A DNA stretch of 64,000 nt, taken from the NCBI RefSeq assembly GCF_030272615.1, contig NC_081406.1, forward strand, positions 241,863,718 through 241,927,717. The letters are read 5' to 3'. The notes below the pieces were generated by a model. The model saw only the letters and a list, made by a program, of their open reading frames with translations. It did not search any database and had not been told where the DNA came from. The position numbers and the translations under genes are program-made. Within the stretch, counting starts at the first letter, position 1. Every line of letters starts with the position of its first letter. The stretch comes from Cryptomeria japonica. Taxonomy: Eukaryota; Streptophyta; Pinopsida; Cupressales; Cupressaceae. Positions 33,240-44,976 of this stretch are shown here, in pieces.

Positions 33240-33575
33240 GATGCATTGAGTTGCATCAATCCGATGAACTTCATAGAGATATCTTGTGATCCAGATTGAT
33301 GAGTGAGGTTGCTACTCAGGGGGAGTAGTCAGTCTTGTGGTTCAATTGTTCAAATTTGTGAGTTTGTCAAAAGGGGGAGATAATCATGATTTTCATATGT
33401 GCATTTTGCATTTATGTTGAAGGGGGAGAAGAGCATGTGAAAAACTACCATATCATGTGCTAGATCTCAATGGGAGATTTTTGATAGTTATGGGAGATTG
33501 TTGGTAGTTGAATTCTTTCTTTGCATTGATTGCTTTTCACATTCATATGTTGCCATCAATGTGAAAGGGGAAGAT
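33240..33575 (+). other. TE2 3' untranslated region with polypurine tracts
   Basis: gaaaggggaagat (33563-33575) precedes the 3' LTR. Further tracts of GGGGGAG type occur at 33319, 33369 and 33420. No gene is present. Confidence 0.82.
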
Positions 33576-34524
33576 TATTAGATATTGTTGAGAATTTTGC
33601 TCAAACAATGTGTTGTCATTGATGTCAACATATTTCTCTGTGTGTTCCAGTGTTGCAGTCCAGATCGGATGAGTTGATTTGGCCAATGTGTTGCAGATTA
33701 AAGGGTTTTGAGATAAGTATTTCTAGTTGATTAAGGGAAAGTTTCAGTGGTCCACATGGTGATTTGATTGAGTTATGAGATTTGGTATTAAGGTTGGTTT
33801 TTCAGTTATTTGTGTTGATCAGTGTTCTGGATTTTACTCTGCATTACTCCAGAATTGCAATATCTCGATTTGCAGATTAGGTAGAGTGTTTGGGAGATTC
33901 ATGTGTGTCCTCAATTAAAATGGTTTGTGATTTGGAGGTCCTCAAGTGAATCTTTCAATTTGACAATCAGTATAGTTGGTGTTCTTGAGGTTCGGTATAA
34001 TGATAATGAAGATACTAGTAAGTGGTGATGTTGTAGTTGTTGTTGTGGTAATTCTTGATGCTTGTAGATTTTTCTATATCGTGTTCTGTCTCTATTGATG
34101 TTCCACATTGACCATTGTGCATGTTGTTGATGATTTCTCTGGTGTGTTCGTGTTATGTGGTGTTCTTAGCCGACTAGATGATTATAGCGTGTTGCGGATG
34201 TTCGTGGCATAATTCTTGATGGTGTTTATTATTTGCAGTGTTGGTTTAGGCTCATACTATGTCTTAGCCAACTTTTTTTTGGTCCACATATAATTTTGTA
34301 GCATGATATGTTATATTCTTATAATTTGTGATGAATGTTGAGACGACCTTGAAATATAGGTTAATGATTTGTATAAATATATGTAATAATCATGTGAGAG
34401 ATGTATCTGCATCTACGAACAATGATTTGATCTTTCTATAGAAGAGGAGAGGTGTGAAAAAGTGTGGAAGTGTGGAAGTGTGAAAGAGAAGAGTTTGTGT
34501 TATGTGCTTAACCAGAACTATAAA
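33576..34524 (+). repeat. TE2 3' LTR, left segment
   Basis: It starts TATTAGATATTG and shares with the TE5 LTR the tgttgtcattgatgtcaaca block. It runs to aactataaa, where TE6 is inserted. The TE5 LTR continues across this point (aactatcatc then gcattggcagatgtt), locating the break. Confidence 0.85.
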
Positions 34525-36149
34525 TGTAGAACACAATATGTCACTAAGAGGGGGGGTGAATCAGTTATTTCAAATAATTTCCAACTATGTGTGTGCAACC
34601 AGTAAAGTAATAAAAACACTAGTAATCAAACACACAAAGAATGCATCTCACAACACTGGATATATGAGGAAAACCCAATGTGGGCAAAACCTCGGTGAGA
34701 AATGTTGTTGGAGTCTACTGCTCCAATCCAGCCTCACAATAAAACATACTATTACAAAGATTTAGGGCACCAACCCCTACACCGAGCACCAACTCAATGA
34801 TATACAATGAAATAAAACTTATTACAATGAAAGCACCTTGTTACAAATGTATTTTATAACACCTCCAATGAATACACTTCACCGGTTATTCTGTCTCACT
34901 GCTTCTTTTGTTACCATTTCACTATTCACTCACTCTGACCCCTTACTAGTCAACCTCTGTCTCTATTGACTTCCTCTAATCCTCACCTTGCACTCTATCA
35001 CTCTCTGATGCCTTCCTACCAGTTCAATCACTGTCGATTTACTTGACTTCTATACATTGTAACAATTCACCATTTTCCTTGTCTCTACCGATTAAAGCCT
35101 CTTACCGGTTCTAACTTCAAATACTCAATCACTTCAATCTTCTATGATGAACTCTCAAACTGATTATCTCTACTTTCTCAAGCACACTCTCTTCTCGCAA
35201 CTGTCATCCCACATCTTCTCTTTAATTTACATATTTATACATAAGCTTTCCCGCCAGAATGAGGTTCAAACTATCTGCGGTTAGGGTTTCTTCTACCTAC
35301 CATGAATCATATCAAATCTGATCAGATTTCTTCTCTGAGATGGTAACCTGCAACAAAACAATATCGCACTGCCATATTTATTTCTTCCAATACACGTTTA
35401 CTATATTTATTAAATACCGACCCTGCTTTTGTCAATCGCATTAAATGGTCTAGCAGTTTCCTTGTCTAGGTCGACAAGATGATCAGATGTCCTACTTCGA
35501 TCAAGATGTCAAAGAATCAAATCTTTGTCCTTTGAACTGCTTTGAGCCGCACTCCTCTGCAACTCCTCCATAATTTTTGTAGTCTTCATTAAATGTCGAC
35601 TTAGTCGGCAACCACCTCACCGACGCAATATTCACCATTGCATGTTAGCCACCTAGATCCTACATGTCATCTTTGTTAGCATCCAACTCAGTTCACTATG
35701 TCAGTTTAGGCTCATGCACCAACCAAAAAACACACTACCATTTTTCGCCTTATGTTGCTTGTCTTCTTTCCCTACTGCTCAGCCCTTGTATCATTTCTTC
35801 ACTATTATGTCAGTTACTTCAATCTAACTTGGATTTCTCCTGGTTTTGTGTTCATACTCTATGTGATTTGAAAATCATTCACTGTATTAGTTTGTCATTT
35901 GCTTGTTCATGCATGCTCACTAGTAGCCCTGTTTACCAGTTGACAATACATACATGTTGATCATGCTATATTGGTTGACATAACCAGTCTTACCTTTAGT
36001 TGTCTCTATTATTTCTTATGCTTACTCACCAGTGAACATCCATACCGGTAACATCTTCTGCTTACATCTTGCATACACCTTGCATATCAGTAGCCATCCA
36101 TACTGGTGAATACATACCGGTTGACATCAATGACAATACAATGCCAACA
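34525..36149 (-). repeat. TE6 3' LTR (1625 bp)
   Basis: In plus coordinates it begins TGTAGAACACAATATG and ends ATGCCAACA. The module agagggggggtgaatcag lies near its start, which is the LTR's 3' end on the minus strand. Confidence 0.9.
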
Positions 36150-36439
36150 ATCTCCCCCTTTGGCATTGATGTCAACACACTCTGCATTTCTTCAACCGGT
36201 TCATTCTCCCCCTTTGACAAAAATGAGAAATGCCACTAACAGTATCCATCATCCACTATCATATCGGTTCCTTCTCCACCATCCAATATCCTCTATCTTT
36301 CTGCCTTTTTTGTGGTAGAGAAGATCATAAGACTGCACAATATTTGACCAGTACAATCTCCCCCTGTGTCCTTCAAATGGTCCAAGAGTCAAAAGGTATG
36401 GCAGTGAACTCCTCATGAACCATAGATCTCCATATACAT
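36150..36439 (-). other. TE6 3' untranslated region with polypurine tracts
   Basis: On the minus strand caaagggggagat (36151-36163) directly precedes the 3' LTR. Two further copies of a GGGGGAGA-type tract lie at about 36203 and 36354. No gene is present. Confidence 0.82.
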
Positions 36440-37991
36440 TTAAGTGCATGAAGCGGGTGACACAACTCCTAACTTGTGTCTCAGATACTCAAATTTACTT
36501 AGCGATAGAGGTTTGGTGAAGATATCATCCACTTGTTTACCTATAGGGACATATTCTACCTTAACTTCCTGATCTGCCACCTTCACCCTGAGAAAATGAT
36601 ATTTGATGGCAATGTGCTTTGTCCTTGAGTGGATAACCGGGTTCTTTGATATGTTAATTGCACTTGAATTGTCACACTGGATGGAAATGAGGTCAGACAT
36701 TTCTACCTAAATATCCTTAAGGGTCTATTTCATCCATAGCACCTAAGAATAGCATGTGGTAGCAGCAATATATTTTCCTTTAGTGGTAGATAGGGAGATT
36801 GAATCTTGCTCCTTGTTGTGTCATGAGACCAACCGGTTACCTAAGAAGAATGCACCACCACTTGTGTTCTTTCGGTCATCAATGCAACTTGCCCAATCGG
36901 CATCAGTGTAGGCTTGTAAGGTAAAATCTCCCTTCTTAGGATACCATAGTCCATAATCAAGTTTCCCTTGTAGATACCTGAATATCCTCCTGACTACATC
37001 CACATGTGACTGTTTGGGTGCATCTTGACATCTATCCACCATGCATATTTCCTTCACTATATCCGGTCTAGAAGCAGTAAGATATAACAAACTTCTAATC
37101 ATGGATCTATACAATGTCTAATCCACTACTGGTGACTCATCAACCTTGCTCAACTTGCAACCGGTCACCATGGGGGTACTTACCAGTTTGTTGTCTTCCA
37201 TCTGAAACTTCTTCAACATATCTCTAGCATACTTGGTTTGAGAGATAAATATCCCTTTACCTTGTTATGACATTTGCAAACCAAGAAAGTATGACAACTC
37301 TCCAAGCATTGACATCTCAAATTCTGACTACATTTGATTAGCAAAGTCTTTTCACAGAGTGTCCTTGTTGCCTTCAAAAATTATGTCATCCACATAAAAA
37401 AACCACAATAATCGTGTGGTTTTCATTTGCTTTAATGTACATATTACTGTCTACACTTCTCTTTCTGAAACCCTTCTCTTTTAGATACTTATCTAGCCTT
37501 GAGTACTATGCTCTTGGATCCTGTTTCAAACCATACAATGCCTTCTTCAACTAGCACACAACCGTTTCATCATCATGCATCAAAAAACCTTTTGCTTGTT
37601 CTATGTAACCTTCTTCTTCTAAATTACCATTTAAGAAAGCAGATTTAACATCCATTTGATATACCTTGTATCCTTTGTAGGCAAAGAATTCTAAAACCAT
37701 TCTAATTGCTTCAAGTCTTGTAGTCGGTGCATATATTTATTCAAAATATATTCCTTCTACTTGGGAATACCCTTTGCACACTAGCCTTGCTTTATGCCTA
37801 ATAATATTACCTTCTTCATTCATTTTGTTCTGGTAGACCCACTTTGTGCCAATGACATTCTTATCTGCCTGTCTAGGAACTAACTCCCAAGTTTTTTTCT
37901 TCTCAATTTTTTGCAACTCTTCTTCCATTGCGTCCATCCATTTCTGACTTTTGTTGGCCTTATTAAATGTTTTGGGTTCCATTTCAGTCAT
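36440..37991 (-). pseudogene. TE6 reverse transcriptase and RNase H
   Basis: Minus-strand reading from 37991: [33 protein letters not shown] and [12 protein letters not shown], then YQMDVKSAFLNG and KKALYGLKQ. The catalytic region reads FYVDDIIFEG, but a run of seven T (minus strand, about 37396-37402) shifts the frame exactly there. Then YRSMIRSLLYLTASRPDIVK, IFRYLQGKLDYGLWYP and YTDADWASCIDDRKN follow. The RNase H region has QCDNSSAINISKNPVIHS, the HIAIKYHFLR tail and VDDIFTKPL. Stops are frequent (TAG near 36840 and around 36725-36765). The protein would have been the C-terminal half of the polyprotein. Confidence 0.9.
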
Positions 37992-38237
37992 GAGGCATAA
38001 ATTGACGTGTTCATCATTCTAGGCAAGTCTTCTTCTAGTCTACACACCATCATTCTTATTGCCCAAAATCTTCTCTTCTGGGTGGTTTTTCTGCACATAC
38101 CGATTAGGGAACTTGTTGGATGCTTCTTCTGGTTTATTGTCAGACTGAACTTCTTCTTCATCATAGGTGTCTTCATACTGGTTTACTTTTGCTTGTCTAC
38201 CTTTATGCATATCTTCATCAACTCTGACGTGTATACT

Positions 38238-39485
38238 TTAAATGACTCTTCTTAGCCTTTTATTGTAACATTTGTAGGCTTTGTTGTGAGTTGAGTAACC
38301 CAGGAAGACACCCTCATCACTCCTAGAATCAAAGCTACCCAGGCCATCCACATCTCTCTTGATGAACCATTTACTTCCAAACACTTTGAAGTATTTAACT
38401 GATGGTTTATGGTCATACCATGGTTCATAAGGTGTCATTTTGTTGTTTGTTCTTAGTTGAACCCAGTTCAAAGTATATACAGTAGTGTGAATTGCTTCCT
38501 TCCATTATATATCTGGTATGTTTGCCTCATTTAGCATGGTTCTTTCCATCTCCTTGGCAATCCGATTTTTCCTTTCTACAACACCATTTTGTTGTGGTGT
38601 CCTTGGAGCTGAATATTGTCTTCTTATTCCATGTCTCTCACAGTAATCTTCAAACTCATTTGATGTGAACTCTCCACCCCGATCTGATCTTAGACATTTC
38701 AGCTTGTATCCACTTTCTCTCTCAACCATCTTCCAGAAAATCTTGAATCTTTCAAAGGCTTGAGATTTGTCTTGTAGGAAAGTGACCCATGTCATTCTTG
38801 AAAACTCATCAATGAGGAGCATGAAGTATCTTTCACTGACTAGAGCTCTTGTTTTGGTTGGTCCACATAGATCAGTATGCACCAGTTCAAGTGGCCTTGA
38901 AGTATTATGTTCTTTAGTCTTGAATCTCACCTTAGTATGATTTCCTCTTACACTTTCATCACAAAATGTGCTTACCAGTTTGATGATGGGTGGTATATTT
39001 CTCACAAAGCCCTTTTTGCTAACTATAACCATATTATCAAAATTTATGTGGCCTAATCTCTAATGCCACAACCATATCTCATCCACTTTCCCATTATGCA
39101 TTGGGACTTCAACAATTCCTTCATATTGTACACATTTCCATCTATCCTTTTTCCTTCTGCTACAATCTGGTCGATACTCTCTTTTCTTATCCAGCAACCG
39201 GTAGAGTCAAAAGTGAATTTGTAAACTTTATCACACATTTGACTCGCACTTAGTAAGTTGTGCTTTAAACCTTCTACATAATATATATCATGGTCCTTCG
39301 ATTTTCCATCTATGTTCAAAGTACCTTTTCCTTTTATTTTGATGGAAGATTTCTCCAAATCTTATCGAGCCTCCATTCCAATCTTCAAGCTTAATAAATT
39401 TATTTTTGTCACCGGTCATGTGATTGGAACATCCAATGTCTACAACCCATAAGTTTCTTCTCTCTTCATGCAGGGCAGTCTGCAC
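38238..39485 (-). pseudogene. TE6 protease, GAG-pre-integrase and integrase
   Basis: Protease: LWVVDIGCSNHMTGDKN, where the D-S-G site reads D-I-G, so the enzyme is inactive. A frameshift near 39350 leads to GKGTLNIDG and YVEGLKHNLLSASQMCD. Integrase: STFCDESVRG, LVHTDLCGPTKTRA, LIDEFSRMTWVTFLQDKS, LRSDRGGEFTSNEFEDYC and PQQNGVVERKNR, so all three catalytic residues (D, D, E) remain in a single frame from 39032 to 38505. The tail has KMTPYEPWYDHKPSVKYFKV and EGVFLGYSTHNKAYKC to 38238. This is the best preserved integrase in the window. Confidence 0.92.
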
Positions 39486-41659
39486 AATTAGACTTGATTC
39501 TGCATTATTTTTGTCCTTCTCAACCCAAACTAGGTTGGCTTATTTCTTCTTATCTGCTACAATTTCATATTCTAGTTTTGTTACCGGCATTTGATCAGGT
39601 GTTGACTCCTTTTGCTTGGTTTTCTAAGTTTGAAATGCTTTGCAATGTGCCCAAACCTTTTACAATTATAACATTTTACATTCACATGAAATGATGAGAT
39701 TAAAAAACTATTGTAGGATATCGATAGACTTTTCCTACATTCAAAACTCCTATGACCTAATTCATTGCACTGATAACACACAACATTCACCTCTCGGTGT
39801 GCAGCAAAAGAATTTTTACTTTTAAAATTAACAGGGGGCTTATTCATCAATCTACAATCAACAACTTTATGTCCAAACCTATTACACCGATAGCAGTAAC
39901 CATGGAATTTGGGTACATACCAGTCTTGTTGCTTTGGACTAGCAAAACTTTGTCTCACCTGATGTCTTCCTCTCATGTTGCTGATTTTAGTGAATCCTTC
40001 ACTATCCACCTTGGGCTTTCCTTCATGATTTGCATACCGGTTTATTGTGTGACCCTTTTGGTACTAAGCATTTGAGTTCACAGGTTGACTTCTTGTAGCT
40101 TCAACATAGGTCTTCTTTCCAATATCTTTGTTGACTGTAAAGATATGTTTCTCTTTACTTTCACTTGAGGAAGTGAATTGTATCTCCTTACCAAATGTGT
40201 CTTTGTTGTTTGAACTTTTTCCTTCTTCAAATCCTATACCATCGGTATCTTTTGAATGCTTTTGTTTTCTCAACATCTTGTCTAAATCTTCTATGTTGCC
40301 CTCATACTTGCTCCTCATATTCAATTCATCCTTGCTCTTTTCTAGCTCCTTTCTGAGCCTTTTACTTTCTTCTTCCATATTTTGTTTCTCCTTTTCCTTC
40401 TTTATCAAATTAGAGGATGTAACTTCACATATCCTCTTAGCTTCTTCCAATTGGAGTTGTAGATCAAAAATTGTTTTCTTGGATTCCTCCAGCTGTTCTT
40501 GTTCCTCTGCAACAGCATGCTCAACCTTTCTGAGTTATTTTCTTGTTTTCTTTAACTCCTCAAGAGTGCTTATGAGCTCACCTTCTAGGTCCAATTCAGC
40601 TTCAATAGCTTCATCTTCCTCATCTTCAACAGTTGGTTCATCTAGTGCCATAAAGAGATTAACTTCTCTTTGATCCTCATGGTAGTCATCTTCTGATGCA
40701 CTTTCTTCATTTGTGGCATCATCTTCAAAGGTATATAGACTGTTCTGCTTCTGGTAGCTTCTTCTTTTTTGTCAATAGACCTTCTTCTCTTTATCATTAC
40801 TGGAAGACCTACCCGAGCTCCTTTTCTCATCTCCACTAGTTTCACCATAGGGACATTTTGCAACAAAGTGTCCTATTTTACCACAGTTAAAGCATTTGAT
40901 AGGCAGTTTTCCTTTATACTGACCGGATCCTCTTTTGAGCTTTCTTATAAAGTTTGCAACTTCAATATCCAAGTCTCCAATGGATTCTCTTTGAGCACTT
41001 TCTTCCTTACCCTTTTTGGTGGAGTTGAAGGCAGCTTCTTTCTTGGAAGTTCCTTCACCGGTTGTCCTCATCTCATAAGTAGTTAGAGAGCCAAATAACT
41101 CATCCATTGAAAATATTTTCATATCCTTGGCTTCCTCCATAGAAGAGACCTTAGTATCATACTTAGATGTGAGTGATCTAAGCACCTTTTTGACAATAAC
41201 TTCATCAAATATTTCCTCTGGCAGTCCTGTGATGGTGTTCACAATTTGATCAACTCTATGAAGGTAGTCTGCAATATTTTCATCATATTTCATCTTTAAT
41301 CCTTCAAGTTGACCTCTTAGTGTTTGCAACTTGGCCTCCTTGACCTTGACATCTCCTTCAAATAATCTTTGTAGCTTATCCCAAGTATCCTTGGCTAATG
41401 AGGAGTGCATAACCTTGACAAAGTCATTATCTGATTGCCCATTGAGAATAGCATGTTTATCTTTTGCATTGTTTTCATACTTCATCTTAGCATCTAGATC
41501 TATGGGAGGAACACTAGGGACAGTATACCCATTCTTTACAAACATCCAAACATCAAAACCTAGTGAGGATAGATAGGTTTCCATTATTTTTCTCCAAAAG
41601 GCATAATTGGTTCCATCAAACATGGGGGCTTTGGATGAGAAGGACTCATTTCTTTCCAT
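39486..41659 (-). pseudogene. TE6 gag with four zinc knuckles
   Basis: The ATG at 41659 opens MERNESFSSKAPMFDGTNYA; the frame is intact to 40772. It has the gag core (FVKVMHSSLAKDTWDKLQ, KEAKLQTLRGQLEGLKM, DENIADYLHRVDQIV) and a first knuckle, CFNCGKIGHFVAKC. An acidic segment follows, then a long coiled coil (40450-40064: KRLRKELEKSKDELNMR). A second cluster at 40009-39581 has CYRCNRFGHKVVDC, CYQCNELGHRSFEC and CYNCKRFGHIAKHF, the last missing its final Cys. At least one frameshift lies between the parts (about 40680-40780). The extended gag with separated knuckles is unlike TE2 and TE5. Confidence 0.88.
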
Positions 41660-41720
41660 TGTGTTCTTTAGACCAGAATCTACCCAAGCAAGAGAAAGCT
41701 TTAACAAATAGGGAACCTAA

Positions 41721-41733
41721 GGCTTTGATACCA
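41721..41733 (-). other. TE6 primer-binding site
   Basis: On the minus strand TGGTATCAAAGCC follows the 5' LTR end (TACA) after AT. It differs from the initiator Met tRNA site TGGTATCAGAGC at one base. Confidence 0.85.
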
Positions 41734-41735
41734 AT

Positions 41736-43419
41736 TGTAGAACACAATATGTCACTGAGAGGAGGGGTGAATCAATGATTTCAAATAATTTCCAACTATG
41801 TGTGTGCAATGGATAAAGTAATGAAAACACTAGTAATCAAATACATAAAGAATGCATCTCACAACACCAGATATACATGGAAAATGCAATGTGGGAAAAA
41901 CCTCAGTAAGAAATGGTGTTGGAGTCTACTGCTCCAATCCAGCCTCATAATAAAACATAGTATTACAAAGATTTAGGGCACCAACCCAAGGAGCACCAAC
42001 CCCGACACCGAGCACCAACTCAGTGATATACAATGAAATAAAACTTATTACAATGAAAGAACCTTGTTACAAATGGATTTTGTAACACCTCCAATTAATA
42101 CACTCCACTGGTTATTATGTCTCACTACTTCTTTTGTTACCAGTTCACTATTCACTCACTCTAACCCCTTATCGATTAGCCTCTGCCTCTCTTGACTTCC
42201 TCTAATCCTCACCCTACACTCTATCACTCTCTGATGCCTTCTTACCGGTTCAATCACTATCAGTTTACTTGACTGTTATACACTATAATAATTCACTGGT
42301 TTCCCTTTCTCTACCGGTTAAAGCCTCTTACCGATTCTATCTTCAAATACTCAATCACTTCAATCTTCTGTGATGACCTCTTAGACTTATTATCTTTGCT
42401 TGCTCAAGAACACACTCTTCTCACAATTGGCATTCCATGTCATCTCTTCAATCTGTATATTTATACATAATCTTTCCTGCCAGAATGAGGTTCAAACTAT
42501 CTATGATTAGGTTTTCTTCTACCTACCACGAACCATATCAAATCTAGTCAGATTTCTTCTCCAAGATGATAACCTGCAACAAAACAATACCACACTACCA
42601 TATTTGTTTCTTCCAATACACGTTTATTATATTTAGCAAACACTGACCCTTATTTTGTCAATCGCATTAAATGGTCTAGCATTTTCCTTCTCCAGGTTGA
42701 CAAGATGATCAGATGTCCTTCTTCGATCAAGATGTCAAAGAATCAAATCACTGTCCTTTGAACTACTTTGAGCTGCAATCCTCTGTAACTCCTCCATTAT
42801 TTTCATAGTCTTCATTTAATGTAGACTTAGTCGACAAGCACCTCATCGATGCAATCTTTACCACTGCACGTTAGCCACCCGGATCCCACATGTCATCTTC
42901 GTCGGCATCCACCTCAATTCACTGTGTCGGTTCAGGGTCATGCATCAACCATAAAACATACTACCGATTTTCACCTTAAATGCTAACAGTCTTCTTTCCC
43001 TACCAGTCATGCAATGACCGGTCAACCCTTGTATCATATCTTCATTGTTCTATCAGTTAATTCAAGCTAACTTGGATTGCTCCTAGTTCTATGTTCACAC
43101 TCTATGTGATTCGACAATCATTCACTCTGTTAGTTTGTCTTTTTCTTGTTCATACATGCTCACCGGTGGCCCTATTTACCGGTTGATACTACACCTTCCT
43201 GCATACCAGCTGACAATACATATATGTTGATCATGCTATACCAGTTGACATAGCCAGTCTTACCTTTAGTTGTCTCTATGCTTTATTATGATTACTCACC
43301 GATGAACATCCATATCTGTAACATCTTCTGCTTGCATCTTTCATACACCTTACATATTGGTAGCCATCCATAATAGTGAATACATATCAGTTGACATCAA
43401 TGACAATACAATGCCAATA
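41736..43419 (-). repeat. TE6 5' LTR (1684 bp)
   Basis: It begins TGTAGAACACAATATG and ends ATGCCAATA in plus coordinates. It matches 34525-36149 with about one difference in eleven, plus indels. One indel is a short duplication of caccaaccc near 41985. Confidence 0.9.
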
Positions 43420-43822
43420 GTAACCAGGCATGAGGAGATGTTATTTCATCGGTTGATGATCCTCTGGATATAATCTGAATGTTTTTGTAAGGTAGTGAGC
43501 CTTATGGGGGTTGTAGCCCTTTCTTATTTTTGAGCAGTGAGCTTTAGGTAGTGTGCTTGAATGCATGTGCATTCCCTATTTTAATATTTCATTTACTTCT
43601 AAGAGGGTATTATCTCATTATGGGTAGGTTCCCACCATGGTTTTTCCCTTGACTGGGTTTTCCATGTCAAAAATCTTGGTGTTATGTGTGTTATTGATGT
43701 GGTGTTGATTTGTTCTTTCATTGTTAATTATCAGATCTGAAATTGTGTTTGAGTTGAGTAAAGTTTGTGAGCAAACTGATTCACCTACCCTCCCCTCTTA
43801 GTTCGTTGCATTATTGCCAACA
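43420..43822 (+). repeat. TE2 3' LTR, right segment
   Basis: It continues the TE2 LTR after TE6: caggcatgaggagatgtta aligns with the corresponding part of TE5 LTRs. gtgggtaggttcccaccatg and gattcacctaccctcccctc follow, ending TTGCCAACA at 43822. CATTG follows. Confidence 0.88.
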
Positions 43823-43827
43823 CATTG

Positions 43828-44976
43828 TCCCTCAAGGTCACTTTCTTCTTGTCAATGGTCCCACGGGGACAAGGGTAAAGAATTCACTTTGATTTTAATT
43901 TCCCCTTTGTCCTGCAATGTTATTTCATCTTTTACTTCTTCATTGTGAGGACATGAGAGGACTACCTCCTTTACTTCCTTGCTTTCCCTCAATACCACAA
44001 TGTTATTTTAACTATAATCTAAGTTGCATACGGATGAGGGGATGGTCTCCTCACCATATACATTATTCTTTCCATGTTATCCCTTAGTGTATTTTTATGC
44101 CTATAAAAGCCTCGTGAGGTAGAGTGATAACATCCAAAAGCTTATAACAAACACTCCCCTCTATCCTACAACACCTTTTACCTTATGTAGTAAACCGTGT
44201 GGTGAAGACGAGGGAAACACCTTTTAGGCAACAAAAAATATGGCCCTACTACCCCTTGCGGTTTGTTTAACCATTCAAATATCCTCGCGGGGTAGAGGCA
44301 TGGATACCCTTAGAGTGAAATAAATTGATATTTTCCTCCCATAGCTTTATTTTACCATTGAGATAACGGTGTGAGGGTGAGGGGAAGTACATGGGACTAA
44401 ATCAGAATATTTTCTTTCTACCCCATCATATATTTTGCTCCTTTATGAGATCCTCATGGGGTAGAGGGGAGGCCATCACTAATGTGAAGGAATTATGCAC
44501 ATGGTCACTAATCTTAAGGTTTGAGGGGTCATAGAAACATTGAGCACTATAAGAATTCAAACTTTAGACAAAATAATGTGACCCATAAACAAAAATTAGC
44601 CTATGAAGACACGTGCCTCCTAACACACGGGGTCAGTAAATGAATGGTTTTAAACCCTCAAAGATATGAGTAAAACCCCATTAATATCTTCAGCTAGTCA
44701 ACATCAAAATATAAAGGAGGAAGGTGATCGCCTAGGGCAAAATAAGATGAACTGGGACTTAAACAAAATTTCATAAACCCTAACCCTGCAGAGGCAAAAA
44801 GGAGCAAAATACCTACAAGATTTTAGTAAATGTAACATCACTAACAACATCTTTAGTTGGGAGCGCCTAATTTCCTAGATCAGAGCAAGAATCCAAAATC
44901 TTTGGGGAGAAGACCAACAAAAAATATATGGAATATATACAAATGTACACTAACCTATTGTACATGGAACAAGATT
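43828..44976 (-). other. TE1 3' region, right of the TE2 insertion
   Basis: About 1.1 kb between the TE1 integrase stop and the TE2 insertion holds no open frame of note. Three boxes of the form CCTCRYGRGGTAGAG occur at 44110, 44283 and 44452. The same kind of box is found at 8987 and 9066. I found no LTR boundary or polypurine tract that I could defend. Confidence 0.55.

Larger units (their letters stand above)
34525..43419 (-). mobile_element. TE6: Ty1/copia element in the TE2 3' LTR
   Basis: The 8895-bp element has LTRs of 1625 bp (left, 3') and 1684 bp (right, 5'), a tRNA-Met-like primer site next to the right LTR, a polypurine tract next to the left LTR, and gag-pol between them on the minus strand. 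The flanking 5-mers are ATAAA and GTAAC, which match at 3 of 5 positions; the host sequence suggests both derive from one site with a change in each. LTR identity is about 90-91% by eye. Confidence 0.9.
9119..43822 (+). mobile_element. TE2: Ty1/copia element split by four insertions
   Basis: The element runs from a methionine-tRNA-type primer site (9132) through gag, protease, integrase, reverse transcriptase and RNase H to a 3' LTR ending CCAACA at 43822. CATTG flanks it at 9114-9118 and 43823-43827. Removing the TIR element, TE3, TE5 and TE6 leaves about 5.9 kb. That is close to the 7.36 kb of its relative TE5 minus one 1.35-kb LTR, which fits the near-complete absence of a 5' LTR. Domain order (integrase before reverse transcriptase) is that of copia. 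It sits in the 3' region of TE1. Confidence 0.85.

Noticed and set aside
40128-40673. A 181-codon plus-strand Ser/Phe-rich frame as a gene
   Set aside because: It is the reverse of the coiled-coil part of TE6 gag.
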